Below are positions 50,650 through 59,828 of a stretch of DNA of 64,000 bases, piece after piece. The notes under the pieces were generated by a model. The model did no database searches. It had not been told where the DNA came from and saw only the letters and a program-made list of their open reading frames with translations. The DNA is from Candidatus Binatia bacterium. Lineage in GTDB: Bacteria > Desulfobacterota > Binatia > UBA12015. The translations under genes and the position numbers were made by a program. The first letter of the stretch is position 1, and each line of letters opens with the position of its first letter. The stretch spans positions 45,834-109,833 of the forward strand of contig JAQWRY010000085.1 in the NCBI GenBank assembly GCA_029243485.1. Reading direction: 5' to 3'.

Positions 50650-53184
50650 ATGCGTAATTCGCTCTACATCGCCCTTGGTCTGACTGTGGCCGCCGTCGCC
50701 GGCTGCAACCTACCCGAGGAAGTCTGGAAGACCGACGAGCTCCGGTTGACGGTCGTCGAGCGAGAGCCCGACCGCCTCGTGCTCGTCGCGGCGCCGAGCC
50801 TCCCAGCGAACTTCGTCGACGTGCATTACCGGGTGAACGGCGGTTCACAGCTGAACCTGCGCATGAGCATTGTCGGCCCGCGTTGGCGCTACCGCATCGA
50901 GGGGCTCTCCGCGGGAGACGTCGTCGACTACTTCGTCACTTACGAACGCAATGGTCCCGCCACCAACACCGCCTGGTTGCGGCATGTATTCGCGGCGAAG
51001 TGGTGCAGCCCGACGCCGGTTCCAACCGGCACGCCGGCCGCAACGCCAACGCCGGAACCCACGTCGACGGCTACACCGGCACCCACACCGGTAACCACGC
51101 CGGACAGCACACCGGCGCCGACGACGGCGCCCCCGGGTGGCGGCACCGCGCCCGAACCGTTGACCTTCACCGACTACGTCCATGGGGTCTCCTTCGCAGG
51201 AGGCCGCGCCACCCTCCGCGTTCGCCCGTTCACGCCGCTCGCCTCGTCCACTGCCACCTACAGCCTCGCGGGTGGCCCCGAGCAGTCCGTTCAGCTGACA
51301 CGAGACGGCGACGAATGGACCGTCGAGTTCGACGCGGAGCCGGGACAGACGATCGAGTACTCCTTCTTCCTGCCGATCTCCGACGGAGCCAACACCTTGC
51401 ACCTGCGATCCGCCACGCACAACGCGGTCGTCGGCAACGGTTCTGAAGAGCGACCGGGGCCGTTGTTGGTGGATACGGCGGGCCGATTCCGCGACCGCCA
51501 CGAGAACGAACTTCGGTTCGAGCCGTTCATCGCCGGCTACTTCGAAGCGAGCACGTTTGCGGTGCTTCTCCTCGATTTCGGAGACGCCCTCGACGTGACG
51601 GTTGCCGTCGCCGACGAGGCCGAGTTCGTCGACATCAAGCTCTTCGATCAGAACCCCTCACGCCCCCACGAACGGTCTCGCGAGGTGCGCGCCGACTACC
51701 GCGTCGCCGCGCGGATGCTGGCGTACGACGACCCACAAACGGGTGTGCGGACCTGGCACTGGCGGCAAGAGCGAAACGAGGTGCTCGATCGCGACCTCGC
51801 TCCGGGCGAGCTCGTCGATCTCGAGTTCACGATTCGCCGCGTGCAGAGCCAACCGGTGCACAGCGGCAGCAACGGGCAGTACTACACGGCCATCTTCCGA
51901 CACCGGATGGGCGAACGCGGGCTCACCGAAGTCGTCGATCTTGCGTTCTCGCGGCCCGGCGACGCGACGTCCGTCTACGTCATTTCAGAGCCGCAATGGG
52001 CGTTCGCCCAGGCCGCGCGAAACCTGGACCACGACGGTCTTGTGACCTTCCTGCGCGGAAAGCAGCTCTTTGACCGCGACCTCGAGGCAGAAGCCGCCCC
52101 CGAACTCGGCCCGCGGTACGACGCCGCCTCTTGTGCCGAGTGTCACGTGAGAGATGGCTCTGCCGCCCCCCCGGAGAACCCAGCCGACGAGCGCGCCGGT
52201 TTGACCGTAGGCGTGCGGAGGACCGGCGCGCCGCACTCGGCGTATGGCTCGCAACTGCAACGACGAAGTATCCCGGGTTCCACACGCGAAGGTCGGCTCG
52301 CGGTCACGTGGACGTCGGCTCCGGGGGCCCTCGCGGACGGAACGCCCTACGAGTTGGTGTCGCCTTCGGCGCAACTCCTCGATCTCGCGTTCGGCCCCGC
52401 CGACGTCACGGCGCTCCGTGTCGCGCCTCGGCTCGTCGGCCTCGGGCTTCTCGAAGCCGTACCGGATTCGGTGCTCGCGCAGATGGCAGACCAGAACGAC
52501 GGGAACGGCGATGGCATCTCAGGCCGCGCTCGCATCGTCATCGACGACGTCACGGGCGAGACGGCGCTGGGTCGCTTCGGATGGAAAGCCGGGGCCGCTA
52601 GCCTCCGGGGACAGGTTGCCCGCGCGTACCTACGAGACATGGGCGTCACGACACCGGTCTTCGCCGTCGACGACGAGACCCCTGCGGCCCCGGCGCCGCT
52701 CGGATCGATCGAACTGAGCGACGCGGACCTCACCGACGTGACCACCTACGTTGGCACCTTGGGTGTCCCCATGCGGCTGGACACCGACGACCCCGAGGTG
52801 GAACTTGGCTTCGAGACCTTCCTCGAGGCCGGCTGTGCAGCATGCCACACGCCGACGCTCCTGACCGCAGCCAACGGCCCTCATCCAGCCTTGCGCAGCC
52901 AGGTCATCCATCCGTTCACGGACCTCTTGCTGCACGACATGGGCGAGGGCCTCGCCGAGCCCGACCCTGCGATTGGGCGGGAGTGGCGAACGGCTCCGTT
53001 GTGGGGGATCGGACGAACCTCTGCCGTCGCCGGCCACACGCGCTTCCTACACGACGGCCGCGCCCGGAACCTCTTGGAGGCCATTCTCTGGCACGGCGGC
53101 GAGGCCGCTGCGGCCCGCAACCATGTCGCCGCACTCGATGCCGAGCGTCGCGCCGCCCTGCTTCGGTTCCTGGGCTCCCTCTGA
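50650..53184 (+). CDS. Di-haem oxidoreductase (DUF1111) lipoprotein with N-terminal accessory modules
   Basis: The 844-residue product begins with a lipoprotein signal (LGLTVAAVAGC). About 20-110 is a beta-sandwich-like module, 120-160 a Thr/Pro linker, and about 165-290 a second similar module. From about 460 it is a cytochrome-c-type di-haem domain: haem motifs CAECH (495-499) and CAACH (729-733), plus GVRRTGAPHSAYGSQLQRRS, NDGNGDGISGRARI, GRFGWKAGAASLRGQVARAY and EWRTAPLWGIGRTSAVAGHT. DUF1111 proteins are putative thiol oxidoreductases or peroxidases at the cell surface, often next to imelysin genes; none is seen here. Confidence 0.85.
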   Translation: MRNSLYIALGLTVAAVAGCNLPEEVWKTDELRLTVVEREPDRLVLVAAPSLPANFVDVHYRVNGGSQLNLRMSIVGPRWRYRIEGLSAGDVVDYFVTYERNGPATNTAWLRHVFAAKWCSPTPVPTGTPAATPTPEPTSTATPAPTPVTTPDSTPAPTTAPPGGGTAPEPLTFTDYVHGVSFAGGRATLRVRPFTPLASSTATYSLAGGPEQSVQLTRDGDEWTVEFDAEPGQTIEYSFFLPISDGANTLHLRSATHNAVVGNGSEERPGPLLVDTAGRFRDRHENELRFEPFIAGYFEASTFAVLLLDFGDALDVTVAVADEAEFVDIKLFDQNPSRPHERSREVRADYRVAARMLAYDDPQTGVRTWHWRQERNEVLDRDLAPGELVDLEFTIRRVQSQPVHSGSNGQYYTAIFRHRMGERGLTEVVDLAFSRPGDATSVYVISEPQWAFAQAARNLDHDGLVTFLRGKQLFDRDLEAEAAPELGPRYDAASCAECHVRDGSAAPPENPADERAGLTVGVRRTGAPHSAYGSQLQRRSIPGSTREGRLAVTWTSAPGALADGTPYELVSPSAQLLDLAFGPADVTALRVAPRLVGLGLLEAVPDSVLAQMADQNDGNGDGISGRARIVIDDVTGETALGRFGWKAGAASLRGQVARAYLRDMGVTTPVFAVDDETPAAPAPLGSIELSDADLTDVTTYVGTLGVPMRLDTDDPEVELGFETFLEAGCAACHTPTLLTAANGPHPALRSQVIHPFTDLLLHDMGEGLAEPDPAIGREWRTAPLWGIGRTSAVAGHTRFLHDGRARNLLEAILWHGGEAAAARNHVAALDAERRAALLRFLGSL

Positions 53185-53194
53185 CCCGACATAA

Positions 53195-53705
53195 GTTTCT
53201 GGTCGCCTCTCCCGGTGATCCCTCAGACGAGACGACCCTGTGCCGACAACGACACCACATCCGTTCCGAGGGCGGACAGCCATCCGCTGCGTTCTCGCGA
53301 CGGGTTGCGGCCCTGGGCGGAAGCGGCCTCGCTCCGTGTGTCCGCATTCGAGACGCCGGCCCAGAGCCCGATGTATCCGGTCGTCGGACCGGCCGGGAAC
53401 CTGTGGCTCGGTACGAAGGAGATCGCCTTGGGAACCCGACCCGCACCGGATTCGAAACGAGCATCATTCCGGATACGCCCCTGGTCGGTCCGGGCCGAAG
53501 CACCTGGTTCGGAAATGCCAACCCGTCGGGAACCGTGATCGTACGCGCGAGCGGCGACCTCTCCGGCGAACCCACGATTGCCCTCCTCGATACCGAGATT
53601 CTGAATCCGTCTGCGCCCGCGCGCGGGCCGGGCAACACGGTGTGGTTCGGCAATCTCACGCCCGGAGTCGTGAACGACGCCGTCGTGCGCCTCGTGCGGA
53701 ATTGA
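53195..53705 (+). pseudogene. Decayed beta-propeller (virginiamycin B lyase-like) fragment
   Basis: Two plus-strand frames together show repeat blades: SPMYPVVGPAGNLWLGTKEI in one, then PDTPLVGPGRSTWFGNANPS and GPGNTVWFGNLTPGVVNDA in another, ending at 53705. The GPxGNxWFG repeats recall streptogramin lyase-type propellers. At least one frameshift and a missing N-terminal part make it non-functional as read. No other gene is seen in 53706-53830. Confidence 0.5.
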
Positions 53706-53830
53706 TCCGCGGGCGAAGCCGGTCTGCAACCGACGCTTTACCCGCGCGACATTGAACGCCTCGCGCCCTTTGGGAACGGTCGCAATCCCGCGTAGAAGCA
53801 TCGGCACGCAATTTGGATTACACCGATTGC

Positions 53831-54190
53831 ATGACACCGCAGGCAATGGTCACTGGCATCCTCTTCATGGCCATGGGCGTGAGCGCGCTCGTCCGCCCGG
53901 AAGCCGTCGTCGCCTTCTTCGGCGCAAGGGTCGAAACGGCGGACTACCGCAACGAGATCCGCGCAGTGTACGGCGGATTCGGAGTCTGTCTCGGAACGCT
54001 GCTTCTCCTCGCCGACCCCGTCTTCGGGGCATGGAGCTCCGGTATCTACCTGACCGCCGGGGTCGCGCTGTTCGGCATGGCGGCGGGGCGGATCGTGTCG
54101 TTCGCCGTCGAGCGCACGGGCTTCTGGCCCGCATTCTTCTGCGTCGTCGAACTCGTCGGAGCCGGGGTTCTTTACTCCGCGGTGCACTAG
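53831..54190 (+). CDS. DUF4345-family membrane protein
   Basis: ATG 53831 gives 119 residues with four membrane helices (AMVTGILFMAMGVSALVRP, GTLLLLADPVFGAWSSGIYL, FWPAFFCVVELVGAGVLYSA) and the conserved loop EIRAVYGGFGVCLG. The family is uncharacterised. An earlier TTG at 53813 is in frame. It ends 1 nt before the next gene's GTG, so the pair is probably cotranscribed. Confidence 0.75.
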   Translation: MTPQAMVTGILFMAMGVSALVRPEAVVAFFGARVETADYRNEIRAVYGGFGVCLGTLLLLADPVFGAWSSGIYLTAGVALFGMAAGRIVSFAVERTGFWPAFFCVVELVGAGVLYSAVH

Positions 54191-54191
54191 C

Positions 54192-54905
54192 GTGCGAGCG
54201 CGCGAGGTCCTCGACCGTTCCGTCACACCCGACGGCGAGCCACTCGAGCTCGCCGTCGAGGGCGGCCACCATGTACTGCGCGTTGCCGGCAGGACACTCA
54301 TGTCGAGTGCGATGCACGGATCCGAGCAGGAGATGGCGCGTGTCGCCCGTGCGAAGCTGGGCGCGCGCCCGTCGTACCGGGTCCTCATCGGGGGGCTCGG
54401 GATGGGGTTCACGTGCCGTGCGGCGCTCGAAGTGTTCGGGGACGACTCGTACATCACGGTTGCCGAGTTGCTCCCGGCCCTGATCGGCTACAATCAGGGC
54501 GTGCTGGGCCCTCTCGCGAACCACCCCCTCCGGGACCCGCGGGTGGAGTTGTTCGAGGGCGACGTCCGCGAGCAGCTCGACACGGGTCGCTGGGACGCGG
54601 TCCTGATCGACGTCGACAATGGGCCGGATGCCTTCACGGCTCGCGGCAACGCTGCCCTCTACGGACCCGCGGGCGCGTCGAAGATGGCGGGTGCGCTGTC
54701 CCCGGGAGGCGTGCTCGTGATCTGGTCTGCCGCCCCGAGCCCTGCGTTCGAGAAGTCACTCTCGAAATGCGGCCTGTCGACGGAGTCGCGCAGCGTCTTT
54801 GCACGCGGGAACGTGCAGAAGGGCCCTCGGCACACGCTGGTCATTGGGAGCGCGCCTTCGGCCCGGGCGCCGCGCAGACCGAGCGCCCGCTATCGGCGGG
54901 ACTGA
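54192..54905 (+). CDS. Spermidine synthase-like SAM-dependent methyltransferase fold protein
   Basis: GTG 54192 gives 237 residues. The Rossmann core is SYRVLIGGLGMGFTCRAALE, with ITVAELLPALIGYNQG, LFEGDVREQL and WDAVLIDVDNGPDAF, in the polyamine-synthase arrangement. Conserved aspartates of true spermidine synthases are partly missing (GGLGMG rather than GGGDG), so polyamine transfer is doubtful. Its 3' end overlaps an opposing gene fragment. Confidence 0.78.
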   Translation: MRAREVLDRSVTPDGEPLELAVEGGHHVLRVAGRTLMSSAMHGSEQEMARVARAKLGARPSYRVLIGGLGMGFTCRAALEVFGDDSYITVAELLPALIGYNQGVLGPLANHPLRDPRVELFEGDVREQLDTGRWDAVLIDVDNGPDAFTARGNAALYGPAGASKMAGALSPGGVLVIWSAAPSPAFEKSLSKCGLSTESRSVFARGNVQKGPRHTLVIGSAPSARAPRRPSARYRRD

Positions 54906-55150
54906 CAGACCACCACAGTGAAGCCCGCGCTATCGCACTCGACATCCACCGGCCAAGACCCACCACCGTTGTGTCCACCGTCTACGAAGTCCGAGCCCCC
55001 CTCCACAGTGATGAACTCTTCGGTCCCTCCGGCATAGAACGCGTTCACGACCCGAAGGCCCTGCCACCGCGAGACAATGAGGACGCCGGCGTCACAGTGA
55101 CCAAGAGCGACCGCAAAGAGTGCGTCTGGTCCCTCGCACGGCTCCGCCCG
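54890..55150 (-). pseudogene. C-terminal fragment of an unknown protein, cut at an IS boundary
   Basis: A minus-strand frame ending at TAG 54892-54890 reads coherently: EPCEGPDALFAVALGHCDAG, VLIVSRWQGLRVVNAFYAGG, GGSDFVDGGHNGGGSWPVDV. No start is found; the frame meets the IS481 remnant at about 55150. Family not recognised. The 3' end overlaps the spermidine-synthase-like gene by 16 nt. Confidence 0.45.
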
Positions 55151-55159
55151 AGTCGGGCG

Positions 55160-55715
55160 ACGCGCGATTCATACCCATCGCTACGAAAAGCAGGTGCCGG
55201 GCCATCATGTGCAGGTAGACGTTACGTTTTTGACCCTGAAGAGGAAGCGGGGGAAGCCTGTGGGGCGCTTCCAATACACCGCGATCGACGACGCGACCCG
55301 CATTCGTGCGCTCAAGGACTACACCCGCCACACCCAGCAGAACGCGATCGCCTTCATGGGCTACGTCGTCGAGAAGTTTCCGTTTCGCATCAACATGGTG
55401 CGCACCGATCGCGGACAGGAGTTCCAGGGGCTGTTTCACTGGCACCTGGCGGATCGCGGAATTGAGCACGCCTACATCAAGCCACGCACGCCCCAACTCA
55501 ATGGCAAGATCGAACGCTCACACCGAACCGACAAGCAAGAATTCTATCAGCTGCTTACGTACAAAGACGACGTCGATCTCGAAAACAAGCTCGAGGAGTG
55601 GGAGAACTTCTACAACTACCACCGACCGCGCGGCGCATTCCGCGGCGCAACGCCCTACGAAGCGGTTCGAGAGAAGCTACGCAGCAACAAAGCAAAAGTG
55701 TCTCACGCTACTTGA
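55160..55715 (+). mobile_element. IS481-family transposase, 5'-truncated
   Basis: About 184 residues of the integrase core are present. The DDE residues appear in HHVQVDVTFLTL, MVRTDRGQEFQGL and PQLNGKIERSHRTDKQEFYQ, and the end reads WENFYNYHRPRGAFRGATPY. The N-terminal helix-turn-helix half (about 130 residues) is missing, with coding picked up at about 55160 (YEKQVPG). TACTTGACACATCACA just after the gene may be the right inverted end. It is probably inactive. Confidence 0.82.
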
Positions 55716-55719
55716 CACA

Positions 55720-55995
55720 TCACACTCTCGCGTTCGATGGCAGGACAGCGGCCGATGTCCTGGGCCGGAAGCAGAGGTGGGCGCCATTCGGTTCCGCGAC
55801 GATGGCAGCGCGGCAATCCTCATCCAGCGAGATCACGCGATAGCCGCCGTAGACCGGTCCGAAGAAGCTCACCTTCAGACTCGCCACCGCGGGATCTCCC
55901 TGCGGGTAAGCCCGACCAACCGCTTCGCGCCACTCTTGGCCCGGCGGATCATACCCCCGGTTCACGACGCGAATGCCGCCGTCGCGAGTGCCGCG
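55720..55995 (-). pseudogene. Lipocalin (Blc-like) fragment
   Basis: On the minus strand DGGIRVVNRGYDPPGQEWRE, then SLKVSFFGPVYGGYRVISLD and EPNGAHLCFRPRTSA match the middle of bacterial outer-membrane lipocalin Blc, which binds fatty acids or lysolipids. The N-terminal signal/GxW part and the last strands are missing, and the 3' end lies against the IS481 remnant. About 80 of the usual 175 residues remain. Confidence 0.65.
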
Positions 55996-56150
55996 GTGAA
56001 CATCGTTCGGATGTCGTTGCGAGAGAGAGAGCCATGCTCGACACGTCCTCTGGAGTCACCCCACAGCTACGCCCTCTCGACCAGCTGGCAAGGGTGCACT
56101 CTCTGCATTTCGGTACTTTCACAGAGGCATAGATCCTCTAGCTAGCTTCC

Positions 56151-56309
56151 ATGGGAAAGGACGGCGCGATGATTCTGGTGGGCCACGGGAGCCGGCACCC
56201 CGGGACCAACGCGCAGCTCGAAGAGCTCGGAGCCTCCTCGTCGAGCATCGTCCGGACTGGTCGATTCGCTGCGCCCGCCTCGGAATCTGCGCCCCGCACG
56301 TGCCCCTAA
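56151..56309 (+). pseudogene. CbiX/sirohydrochlorin chelatase N-terminal fragment
   Basis: The 52-residue frame begins MGKDGAMILVGHGSRHPGTN, the start of CbiX-type chelatases with the metal-binding His of VGHGSR, and then AQLEELGASS. After about 56240 another frame continues with EHRPDWSIRCARLGICAPHV, so a frameshift is likely. The rest of the roughly 125-residue protein is absent. It is not a working chelatase. Confidence 0.55.
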
Positions 56310-56314
56310 GTCGG

Positions 56315-56445
56315 TGATCCGTGCGTTCGCGACGGGCATACTCGGCGTCGGCTCGCCGGATCAGTTTGATCCACTCTTCGGGCGCTGAATCTGCAATCCA
56401 GCTCAGATTCGCGTGTCCGGCGCGCGCATACTCGAGCGCGGGCTC
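56315..56445 (-). pseudogene. Unidentified coding fragment
   Basis: The minus strand reads EPALEYARAGHANLSWIADS, APEEWIKLIRRADAEYARRE over about 44 codons without a recognised start or family. It has coding character but is cut off on both sides. Nothing convincing is seen in 56446-56673 apart from the ribosome site of the next gene. Confidence 0.35.
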
Positions 56446-56673
56446 AAGCGCTCGAGGCCGGGGTATGCAGAATACGCAGAACGCACCTCCGCGCTCTTCC
56501 CCCGACCACCATGCTCGCGGGAGCCCGACTCCAACCCGTAGCGCGGACCGTCGCGGCGCCGGTCCTCTTCGAGTTGGATCCGCCTTACTCGTCCAACTCG
56601 GTCGTCAAGATGGACATTTTTTTCCTTGGCGAACCATTCAAAGCGTCTATTCATTGGAAACGTGGAGTCTCCG

Positions 56674-57750
56674 ATGACGAAGACAGCGACGTACGACAGC
56701 CCGGCGACCCGATCTACGGTCGGGCAACGCCTCGCGGAACGCGGCTGGGTTCCCGACGCGATGATTCGCGCGGCCATCCGCCGACTGCTCCATACGCGAC
56801 TCGCGGACGAATACGGTGCGGGAGGCGACGGTCTCCAGCGTCGCCAGGTGGAGTTCCATCGTTCGCTGGCTGTCGGACCGATTGCCGTTGCGACCGAGCG
56901 CGCGAACGCCCAGCACTATGAGGTCCCCGCAGCCTTCTACAGCGAGGTCCTCGGAGACCGACGCAAGTACAGCTCCGGGTATTGGCCAGACGGGGTGGCA
57001 GACCTCACCGCGGCAGAGGAGGCGATGCTCGCCCTCACTTGCCAGCGTGCAGGGATCGAAGACGGCATGGACGTGTTCGACCTCGGCTGCGGCTGGGGCG
57101 CGCTTACCCTCTGGATTGCCGAGAAGTATCCTAATGTAACCGTTGTCGCGCTCTCGAACTCGCGCAGCCAGCGGGAATCAATCGAAGCCACCGCCGCGGA
57201 GCGGGGGCTTCGTTCCGTCCGCGTCGAAACGGCCGACATCAACTCATTCGACACCGAGCTGCGTTTCGACCGGGTCGTCTCAGTCGAAATGTTCGAGCAC
57301 ATGCGAAATTGGGACGCGCTACTGGCGCGCGTCGCCATGTGGCTTCGCCCCGACGGCCGCGCACTCGTGCACACCTTCTGCCACCGAGAGCTCGCGTATC
57401 CGTACGAGACCGAGCGAGACGACGATTGGATGGGACGCTTCTTCTTTACCGGCGGGATCATGCCCAGCGTGGACACGCTCCCTTCGTTCGACCACGACCT
57501 CGTGACGCAGGATCAGTGGCGCGTGAGCGGCATGCACTACGCCGATACCGCCCGCGCCTGGCTCGACAATCTCGACCACCGGCGAGACCGGATCCTGCCG
57601 ATCCTCGAGCAGTGCTACGGCGCGGATCAGGGCTCCGTCTGGCACGGCCGGTGGCGACTCTTCTTCATGGCCTGCGAAGAGCTGTTTCGATTCCGCGGCG
57701 GTGAAGAGTGGTTCGTCTCGCACACCCTGCTAGGCCACCGCACCCGATGA
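56674..57750 (+). CDS. CFA-synthase-like SAM-dependent methyltransferase
   Basis: ATG 56674 behind GGAG gives 358 residues. The SAM core has NAQHYEVPAAFYSEVLGDR, SSGYWPDGVADLTAAEEAML, FDLGCGWGALTLWIAEKYPN and VVSVEMFEHMRNWDALLARV, a pattern of cyclopropane-synthase-fold methyltransferases. The WMGRFFFTGGIMPSVDTL part is shared with the coclaurine N-methyltransferase-like subgroup rather than classical Cfa. It precedes the FAD oxidoreductase by 22 nt and probably belongs to its operon. Substrate is unknown; unsaturated phospholipid acyl chains are likely from context. Confidence 0.82.
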   Translation: MTKTATYDSPATRSTVGQRLAERGWVPDAMIRAAIRRLLHTRLADEYGAGGDGLQRRQVEFHRSLAVGPIAVATERANAQHYEVPAAFYSEVLGDRRKYSSGYWPDGVADLTAAEEAMLALTCQRAGIEDGMDVFDLGCGWGALTLWIAEKYPNVTVVALSNSRSQRESIEATAAERGLRSVRVETADINSFDTELRFDRVVSVEMFEHMRNWDALLARVAMWLRPDGRALVHTFCHRELAYPYETERDDDWMGRFFFTGGIMPSVDTLPSFDHDLVTQDQWRVSGMHYADTARAWLDNLDHRRDRILPILEQCYGADQGSVWHGRWRLFFMACEELFRFRGGEEWFVSHTLLGHRTR

Positions 57751-57772
57751 GATCGACGGTCGAGGACCTCAC

Positions 57773-59035
57773 GTGAAGATCGCCATCATCGGGACGGGGA
57801 TCTCGGGCCTCACCGTCGCCCGTGGCCTGGCGGAACATCACGATCTTCACGTTTTCGAGGCCGACGATCGGATCGGCGGACACACCCATACCACCCAAGT
57901 TCGGACAGCCGAGGGGACGCTTCCCGTCGACACGGGCTTCATAGTCTTCAACGAGCGCACCTACCCGAACTTCTGCAAGCTCCTCGACGAACTCGATGTC
58001 CCCTCGCGCGAGACGAACATGAGCTTCTCGCTGAGCTGTCGACAGAGCGGGCTCGAATGGTCTGGCGACACAATCAATTCGCTGTTCGCGCAGCGTCGCA
58101 ACCTTTTGCGACCCTCCTTTCTCGCGATGCTACGCGACGTCCTGCGCTTCAACCGGGAGGGCCGACGGTTTCTCGAAGACCATCGCGATCTCACACTCGG
58201 AGAGTACCTCTTGTCGTCGGGGTACTCCGAGAGCTTCGTGCATCAGTTTCTCCTGCCGCTCGGTGCCGCCATCTGGTCGACGCCGGCAGAGGAGATGAAG
58301 CGTTTCCCGGCCCACTCCTTCATTCGCTTCTTCGAGAACCACGGCTTTCTCGACCTGGTCGGACGGCCAAAATGGCGAACGATCCGGGGCGGCTCCCAAG
58401 AGTACGTGCGGCCGCTCACCCGCAGCTTCGCCGACCGCATCCGGACCCGGTGTCCCGTGCTACGCGTCGTGCGATTGCCGGGACACGTTCGGCTCGAATT
58501 CGACGGCACCCCGGCGGAGATCTTCGACGAGGTCGTATTCGCGATCCACAGCGATCAAGCGCTCACCCTGCTGGCGGACCCAAGTCGTTCGGAGCGACAA
58601 ATCCTCGGAGCCCTGCCCTACCAGCGAAACCTCGCCGTCCTGCACACCGACGAACGCGCCCTGCCGCGAAACCAACGTGCATGGGCGAGCTGGAATTACC
58701 TCGTGCCACCCGACCGCTCCCGACCAGTGGCCCTCACCTACTGGATGAACCGGCTCCAGGGCCTGCAGTCGAACGAACAGATCTGCGTCACCTTGAACCC
58801 GACGTTCAAAATCCGCCCGGAGCGGATCCAGCGCGAGATCCACTACCAACATCCGCTGTTCACGCGGGCCGGGATCGCTGCACAGAAGCAGAAGGCGGAG
58901 ATCAGCGGGGTGAATCGTACGCATTACTGCGGAGCCTACTGGCGCCACGGATTTCACGAAGACGGGGTCGTGAGCGCGATCGCCGTACTCGACGACATCG
59001 AGCACGCCAGCCAGATCTCCCGCTTCGCGAGTTGA
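57773..59035 (+). CDS. FAD-dependent amine-oxidase-like oxidoreductase of a CFA cluster
   Basis: GTG 57773 gives 420 residues. The FAD-binding start is KIAIIGTGISGLTVARGLAE with the acidic residue in LHVFEADDRIGGHTHT. NAD(P)-binding-8 and amine-oxidase patterns continue with LPVDTGFIVFNERTYPNFCK and, near the end, HYCGAYWRHGFHEDGVVSAI. This protein type is regularly found with DUF1365 and CFA synthase. In rhodobacteria related gene sets are linked to furan fatty acid formation and singlet-oxygen response. It is 22 nt after the methyltransferase. Confidence 0.85.
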   Translation: MKIAIIGTGISGLTVARGLAEHHDLHVFEADDRIGGHTHTTQVRTAEGTLPVDTGFIVFNERTYPNFCKLLDELDVPSRETNMSFSLSCRQSGLEWSGDTINSLFAQRRNLLRPSFLAMLRDVLRFNREGRRFLEDHRDLTLGEYLLSSGYSESFVHQFLLPLGAAIWSTPAEEMKRFPAHSFIRFFENHGFLDLVGRPKWRTIRGGSQEYVRPLTRSFADRIRTRCPVLRVVRLPGHVRLEFDGTPAEIFDEVVFAIHSDQALTLLADPSRSERQILGALPYQRNLAVLHTDERALPRNQRAWASWNYLVPPDRSRPVALTYWMNRLQGLQSNEQICVTLNPTFKIRPERIQREIHYQHPLFTRAGIAAQKQKAEISGVNRTHYCGAYWRHGFHEDGVVSAIAVLDDIEHASQISRFAS

Positions 59036-59039
59036 GGCT

Positions 59040-59828
59040 GTGACGATGGGCGCAACGGCGAGCTGTCTGTACGAGGGCTGGATTGGCCATCGGCGCCTCG
59101 AGCCGGTCGAGCATCGGTTTCGGTACCGGATCTTTCTCGCCTACCTCGATCTCGAGGAGATACCGGAGCTGTTCGCTCTTCGATGGTGTTGGGGGGTCGA
59201 ACGTCGAGCGCTGGCTTCGTTTCATCGAGCCGATCACTACGGCGACCCCGCCGTGCCTCTGGACGTTGAGATCCGCCGCCTCGTCCGCGAGAAGACCGAA
59301 CGCGAGTTGACGGGCCCCATCCGAATTCTCACCCACCTGCGCTACTTCGGGTACTGCTTCAATCCCGTTAGCTTCTACTACTGCTTCGATCCTTCCGGTC
59401 GTGAAGTCGAGTGCGTCGTCGCCGAGGTCCACAATACCCCGTGGGGAGAACGCCACTGCTACGTGCTGGACGTCGACGACGGCGAGCACCGCGGCTCGAG
59501 CTGGCTCTTTCGCTTCGCCAAAAGCTTCCATGTCTCCCCGTTCCTGGGAATGGACCACGAATACGAGTGGTTCCTCGGCGAGCCTGCCCAGAACATCACG
59601 AGCCATATGAAGAATCGCCGCGACGGCGCGGTCGTCTTCGACGCGACGATGGCACTCGATCGTCGAGAGATCACCACCGGGACGCTCGCGAGGATGCTCG
59701 TTCGATATCCGCTCATGACCTGCCAGGTGGTAGGAGCGATCTATCTTGAAGCGCTGAGGTTGAAGCTCAAAAGGGCACCCTTCTTCGATCACCCGACAAA
59801 CGCATGGAGCCTTTGGAGGAAACGATGA
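59040..59828 (+). CDS. DUF1365 protein of a CFA cluster
   Basis: The 262-residue product (GTG 59040, or ATG 59046) has the conserved VEHRFRYRIFLAYLDLEEIP, LRYFGYCFNPVSFYYCFD, VVAEVHNTPWGERHCYVLD and FHVSPFLGMDHEYEWFLGEP. DUF1365 is uncharacterised and sits between the FAD protein and CFA synthase in many bacteria. It starts 4 nt after the FAD gene, and its stop overlaps the next ATG (ATGA). Confidence 0.88.
   Translation: MTMGATASCLYEGWIGHRRLEPVEHRFRYRIFLAYLDLEEIPELFALRWCWGVERRALASFHRADHYGDPAVPLDVEIRRLVREKTERELTGPIRILTHLRYFGYCFNPVSFYYCFDPSGREVECVVAEVHNTPWGERHCYVLDVDDGEHRGSSWLFRFAKSFHVSPFLGMDHEYEWFLGEPAQNITSHMKNRRDGAVVFDATMALDRREITTGTLARMLVRYPLMTCQVVGAIYLEALRLKLKRAPFFDHPTNAWSLWRKR

Noticed and set aside
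51020..51140. Repetitive stretch that might be a CRISPR or satellite
   Set aside because: It encodes the Thr/Pro linker of the di-haem protein; units are short, imperfect and in frame, with no spacers.
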